Shown piece after piece: positions 5,345 to 7,802 of a stretch of DNA of 7,802 bases (within the stretch, counting starts at the first letter, position 1; each line of letters starts with the position of its first letter). A program made the position numbers and the translations under genes. Under the pieces are notes generated by a model. It did not search any database and was not told the DNA's origin. It worked only from the letters and a program-made list of their open reading frames with translations. Source of the DNA: Deltaproteobacteria bacterium (lineage in GTDB: Bacteria; Desulfobacterota; Desulfobacteria; Desulfobacterales; SURF-15); the NCBI GenBank assembly GCA_024644775.1, contig JAHEHB010000099.1, positions 1-7,802 on the forward strand, written 5' to 3'.

Positions 5345-6732
5345 GCGGCCTGTAAAAGATTTTCCGTTTCAGGTGTCATGCCGGGATACCACTGACAAAA
5401 GGTATCCCTTAAGTCTCCGTTTAGGGTTTGGACACGCACCTGGAGCAACAAATGTGCTCCCTGTTTTGTCCAACGCATCTGCTGTTTTTTCACCATTCGT
5501 TTGCTGATCACTTCGTTTACCGTTGACTCCACAAATGCCGTTGATATTTTCTCGCCGTAGCGGTAACGTTCACCATAGTTTGGGATGAAGTTCCGATTCA
5601 CGGAAATATAGTGGTGAAATTCACCGATCGCTTTCCCAAGCTTTAACACAACCGGGGAGTCCCCTTCGTAACAGCCAAAGTCAAAATCCAGATCTTCAAG
5701 TTCTTGTAGGGTTCGGAAAACATTGCCATGCCACAGGTACCACTTGATGCTTTCAAGTTCAGCCACGACATCCGGCAGCCATTCTTCCTCTGACGGCAAC
5801 CGTTTTGCCATCTGTTTCATGGCTGTAATTCGCATCGTGATATGGAACCAGTCCAGCAGATGCTCTGCTTGAGGACTGAGGTACAGTTGCAGATCACGCA
5901 CTGTATCACCACCGTCAGAAAGAAAGGTGATGCTCTGATTCATCTGGAGGCCTTGATTTCTCAACATCTCAAACACTCTTCGTTTGGGCCTCCGATCATA
6001 TCCGTGTACGGAAGCGAACCGTTTGGTTTCATCTTTTTCTGGCATACTCTTGCCGACGATCACTTCAAACCAACCAGCCTTGCGGTTCTCACCCTCGCGG
6101 GCGTGGACATAACCACCATCAATACCAACTGTGAGCGGTTCATCAGGATCCTGCAATGCTTCCCAATCCCTTTCGCAGCCTTCGATGAACATCACCTGTT
6201 CGTCGCCCAGTTCTGTCTCCAGTTTTCCCGCTACTTCATGGGTGTGCCGGACTACGGTTGTGGTGCTGGCATGAAGGGGTAACACTTCCTCCAGCAGGTC
6301 AACCGTCAGGCCATAAGACATAAGCGATGCCCACTTGGTTTGCAGATAACGGAATTCGGGAGCTGTACGTTCCGGCAGCAATTTAGCCAAGGGACTGAAG
6401 CTCAGCTTTTCCTGTGGTTGACAGGAACAAGTGTAAAGACGTGGGCTGGAAATGTGCAGTTCACCAAAGAGGGAGCGGTAGATGATTTCGTGCTTGCCCT
6501 TGTTACGGCGCTTTTTGCCGCAATCCGGACAGAAACACTGTTGCTCAACATATTCAGTCGCCTGGTGGGTGATCATTTTCTCTTGAATCCTCGTCAGCAA
6601 TTCCTTGCCTTCATTTAATGTCAGCCCCAGGGTCTCTGGTAGGAGATCGCCCCGGCACAGACAGCCGATCTCTTCCACAATCTGTGTGTCATCTCCTTCA
6701 TGTTCAATCATGATTTGCACTTTTACCTTCAT
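5341..6732 (-). CDS. tnpA: ISKra4-family DDE transposase
   Basis: A 463-residue transposase. An N-terminal cysteine cluster (Cys66, Cys68, Cys71, then Cys102 and Cys104, in CFCPDCGKK and YTCSCQ) looks like a zinc-binding DNA-recognition module. The catalytic part has candidate acidic residues Asp205 in TVGIDGGYVHAR, Asp273 in FLSDGGD, Asp294 in LLDWFHI, and Glu402 in STAFVESTVN, followed by MVKKQQMRWTKQGAHLLLQ, a C-terminal block typical of ISKra4-like transposases. The frame is open 52 codons further upstream, but MKVKVQIMIEHEG at 6732 is the likely start: AAGGAG lies 7 bp before it, and the longer version would overlap the passenger gene end and adds low-complexity residues. The stop codon is inside the left inverted repeat. 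The gene appears intact; it lies 13 bp downstream of the passenger gene and is probably co-transcribed. Confidence 0.93.
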   Translation of the reverse strand: MKVKVQIMIEHEGDDTQIVEEIGCLCRGDLLPETLGLTLNEGKELLTRIQEKMITHQATEYVEQQCFCPDCGKKRRNKGKHEIIYRSLFGELHISSPRLYTCSCQPQEKLSFSPLAKLLPERTAPEFRYLQTKWASLMSYGLTVDLLEEVLPLHASTTTVVRHTHEVAGKLETELGDEQVMFIEGCERDWEALQDPDEPLTVGIDGGYVHAREGENRKAGWFEVIVGKSMPEKDETKRFASVHGYDRRPKRRVFEMLRNQGLQMNQSITFLSDGGDTVRDLQLYLSPQAEHLLDWFHITMRITAMKQMAKRLPSEEEWLPDVVAELESIKWYLWHGNVFRTLQELEDLDFDFGCYEGDSPVVLKLGKAIGEFHHYISVNRNFIPNYGERYRYGEKISTAFVESTVNEVISKRMVKKQQMRWTKQGAHLLLQVRVQTLNGDLRDTFCQWYPGMTPETENLLQAA

Positions 6733-6745
6733 GAGAGTTTCTCCT

Positions 6746-7375
6746 TTATTGCCACCGCCATGCATCATCGCCGGTCGTATATTGTTTGAGTCGCCGATTC
6801 GCCGCCCGTCGGTCAAACTTATCAACTCGCAACCAGTATTGGTATTCGTGCAGTTCCCCCCAGTATTCATCTGCATGTTTGTGCTCAATGATCTCGATCA
6901 GCCGACCGGCGATATACCACATGGAATATTTTTGCTTCAGCGCCATGAAAGCCCAGGCACCTCCGCAGTCTTCGGGCGGTGCGGCTCTGGCGCCGCCGAT
7001 ACAGACCGGATAAGTCTTTTTGGAGTCAAGAGGCAATTCCTTCTCGATCCGAATCTCGTGTTACCATCCATCGATGAAGTCGTACTCATAGAGAAAGCGT
7101 TCATTAAGACGAAACCTAAAGCCGCCTAGTCGGATCCGGCGGGGATTGTCGGAAAATAAGAGGCCGCCCATTCGGGACTCACCATAGCGTTTTCCCCGGA
7201 TGATGAACTGATGCAGATGAAAATCATCCCAGCCCATGGCAATTTGCAGGGTATAATGCAGGTCGGAAATCGTGCTGTCACTGCGCACCAGTAATCGCCG
7301 CCAGATCATCGGGCTTATTTGCCGCAGATAGACCCGCAGTTGGTACACCTTAGCTTGATCGGTTTGGTCCGTCAT
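6746..7375 (-). pseudogene. Passenger gene of the pRiA4b ORF-3 / IS1096 TnpR-like family, interrupted by an in-frame TAA
   Basis: Two open segments in the same frame, 7375-7061 and 7060-6746, together form one protein of about 209 residues of the pRiA4b ORF-3-like family (PF07929), a domain of unknown mechanism often carried by transposable elements. The first half has VYQLRVYLRQISPMIWRRLL, AMGWDDFHLHQF and RFLYEYDFIDGW; the second continues HEIRIEKELPLDSKKTYPVC, then IGGARAAPPEDCGGAWAF, all expected in a single continuous domain. They are separated only by one TAA (7061-7063) in the spot between DGW and HEI where the family has one ordinary residue, often Lys, Arg, Glu or Gln. This is a nonsense mutation, not a frameshift. 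GGTGAGG sits just before the ATG at 7375. A restart at the ATG at 7036 could give a 96-residue C-terminal piece, but it has no evident ribosome binding site. A sequencing error is the alternative. Confidence 0.85.
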
Positions 7376-7569
7376 TGCCTCACCATTTATCCTTTAAGAA
7401 TTGGATAAGGCTATGTTCCATCGGTTTCAAGTGGTAGATGTTATAGATACGAGATTCAAATCAGCGGCAAAGGGGGACTTTTTGAATTTATGATGGACTC
7501 ACGAAAGGTTGTATGGGATAAAGAAGGCGTAGGGCAACCTACAGCTGTCGGTCAATGGTTTCGTAGAAT
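7376..7569. other. IS leader between right terminal repeat and passenger gene, with a possible small plus-strand frame
   Basis: This 194-bp segment should hold the IS promoter for the minus strand, but I find no clear hexamer pair. On the plus strand a frame open from 7409 to a TAG at 7571-7573 (in the terminal repeat) reads, near its end, RYEIQISGKGGLFEFMMDSR and KVVWDKEGVGQPTAVGQWF, which has a protein-like composition. It has no start codon before the MM pair; an ATG at 7413 (MFHRFQVVDV) is in a neighbouring frame, so a decayed or frameshifted gene is conceivable. I do not recognise it. Confidence 0.25.
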
Positions 7570-7594
7570 TTAGCCCCCGTTTTGGAATGGTCTC
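7570..7594. repeat. Right terminal inverted repeat of the insertion sequence
   Basis: Exact inverted copy of 5320-5344. Read outward it begins TTAGCCCCCG, so it offers the same TAG to any plus-strand frame leaving the element. Confidence 0.95.
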
Positions 7595-7802
7595 CATATC
7601 GTCTCATCGTTGGCGGCAGCCGAACTGAAAATCCCGTCGCCTTGCTCCGGAAACAGGCTTCCCATAAATAATGTCGAATATTGAAATATCCGACCTCGTC
7701 ATTTGCGATATTTCGGGACTTTTTTGGTTGACCCCTGCGCTACCCCCACCTTCATGTCCTCACCGGCTGCTGAGTTCCTACCTCTTCATCGCTTCTTTTC
7801 CT
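7595..7802. other. Right flank of the insertion sequence, no recognised gene
   Basis: The frames here are short on both strands and I recognise no protein family. A dyad GAAATATC (7683-7690) / GATATTTC (7707-7714) with a 16-base loop is followed by GGGACTTTTTT; on the plus strand this could act as a weak terminator. A minus-strand frame reads MGSLFPEQGDGIFSSAAAND toward the IS, which might be a gene start disrupted by the insertion, but nothing supports it further. Confidence 0.3.

Larger units (their letters stand above)
5320..7594 (-). mobile_element. ISKra4-type insertion sequence, 2275 bp, with passenger gene
   Basis: Bounded by perfect 25-bp inverted repeats: 5320-5344 (GAGACCATTCCAAAACGGG then GGCTAA) and 7570-7594. 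Inside, on the minus strand and in this order, are a passenger gene (pRiA4b ORF-3 / IS1096 TnpR-like, broken by a stop codon) and a DDE transposase resembling the ISKra4 family. No target duplication is visible: the left flank ends ATTGGATTTA and the right begins CATATCGTCT. The identical ends and intact transposase suggest a recent or still functional copy. It interrupts an acyl-CoA synthetase remnant on its left side. Confidence 0.93.

Noticed and set aside
6733..6888. Longer transposase start at 6888 (52 extra residues)
   Set aside because: It overlaps the passenger gene in another frame, is of low-complexity composition, and AAGGAG stands correctly before the ATG at 6732.
5842..7129. Several plus-strand frames of 75-174 codons
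   Set aside because: They are antisense shadows of the transposase and passenger gene; no ribosome binding sites or recognisable domains.
6746..7375. Frameshift or two separate passenger genes
   Set aside because: Both halves lie in the same frame and the domain continues across a single TAA, so a nonsense codon is the simplest reading. TAA is not used for selenocysteine or pyrrolysine.
5310..7604. Target-site duplication around the insertion sequence
   Set aside because: The flanks ATTGGATTTA and CATATCGTCT share no direct repeat of useful length.

Overview
The window (about 7.8 kb) looks like an accessory, transposon-scarred stretch of a bacterial chromosome. The mix of a riboswitch-controlled corrinoid transporter, an ECF-type cobalt/nickel ATPase, an acetoacetate decarboxylase family enzyme, a piece of an acyl-CoA synthetase and 7-8 bp intergenic tandem repeats would fit a strict anaerobe such as a Desulfobacterota (deltaproteobacterial) sulfate reducer. 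That placement is an inference from gene content, not a demonstrated identity. Every intact gene lies on the minus strand.

Positions 1-2432 (read right to left) hold a complete vitamin B12 uptake transcription unit: a near-consensus sigma70 promoter (2403-2432), a cobalamin riboswitch (about 2201-2395), an intrinsic terminator that is the likely expression platform (2087-2127), then the permease gene btuC, the ATPase gene btuD, and the 5' end of a periplasmic binding protein gene (btuF-like) that runs off the left edge. The btuD product lacks the usual switch (H-loop) histidine and has glutamine there.

Positions 2433-3340 hold a GC-rich spacer with a G-quadruplex-capable tract and 8-bp repeats, then a cbiO-type ATPase with a histidine-rich tail. 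No CbiM or CbiQ partner is visible next to it.

Positions 3341-4062 have no intact gene. They contain three consecutive blocks of 7- or 8-bp tandem repeats, the 3' end of an IS3-family transposase, and a 260-bp non-autonomous element with 35-bp terminal inverted repeats (one mismatch) flanked by TA. This MITE-like element supplies the last base of the stop codon of the next gene.

Positions 4060-4842 encode an acetoacetate decarboxylase family protein with the catalytic PKK lysine motif and a strong ribosome binding site. A mostly silent 400-bp spacer follows, then a plus-strand fragment carrying the AMP-binding signature of an acyl-CoA synthetase, cut off exactly at an insertion sequence.

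Positions 5320-7594 are one insertion sequence with perfect 25-bp terminal inverted repeats. It carries an ISKra4-type DDE transposase and an upstream passenger gene of the pRiA4b ORF-3 / IS1096 TnpR-like family, interrupted by an in-frame TAA. The last 208 bp show only an AT-rich hairpin. I found no wholly new system; the most unusual items are the MITE at the decarboxylase stop codon, the heptamer repeat cluster, the glutamine-switch BtuD and the hidden, IS-truncated acyl-CoA synthetase signature.
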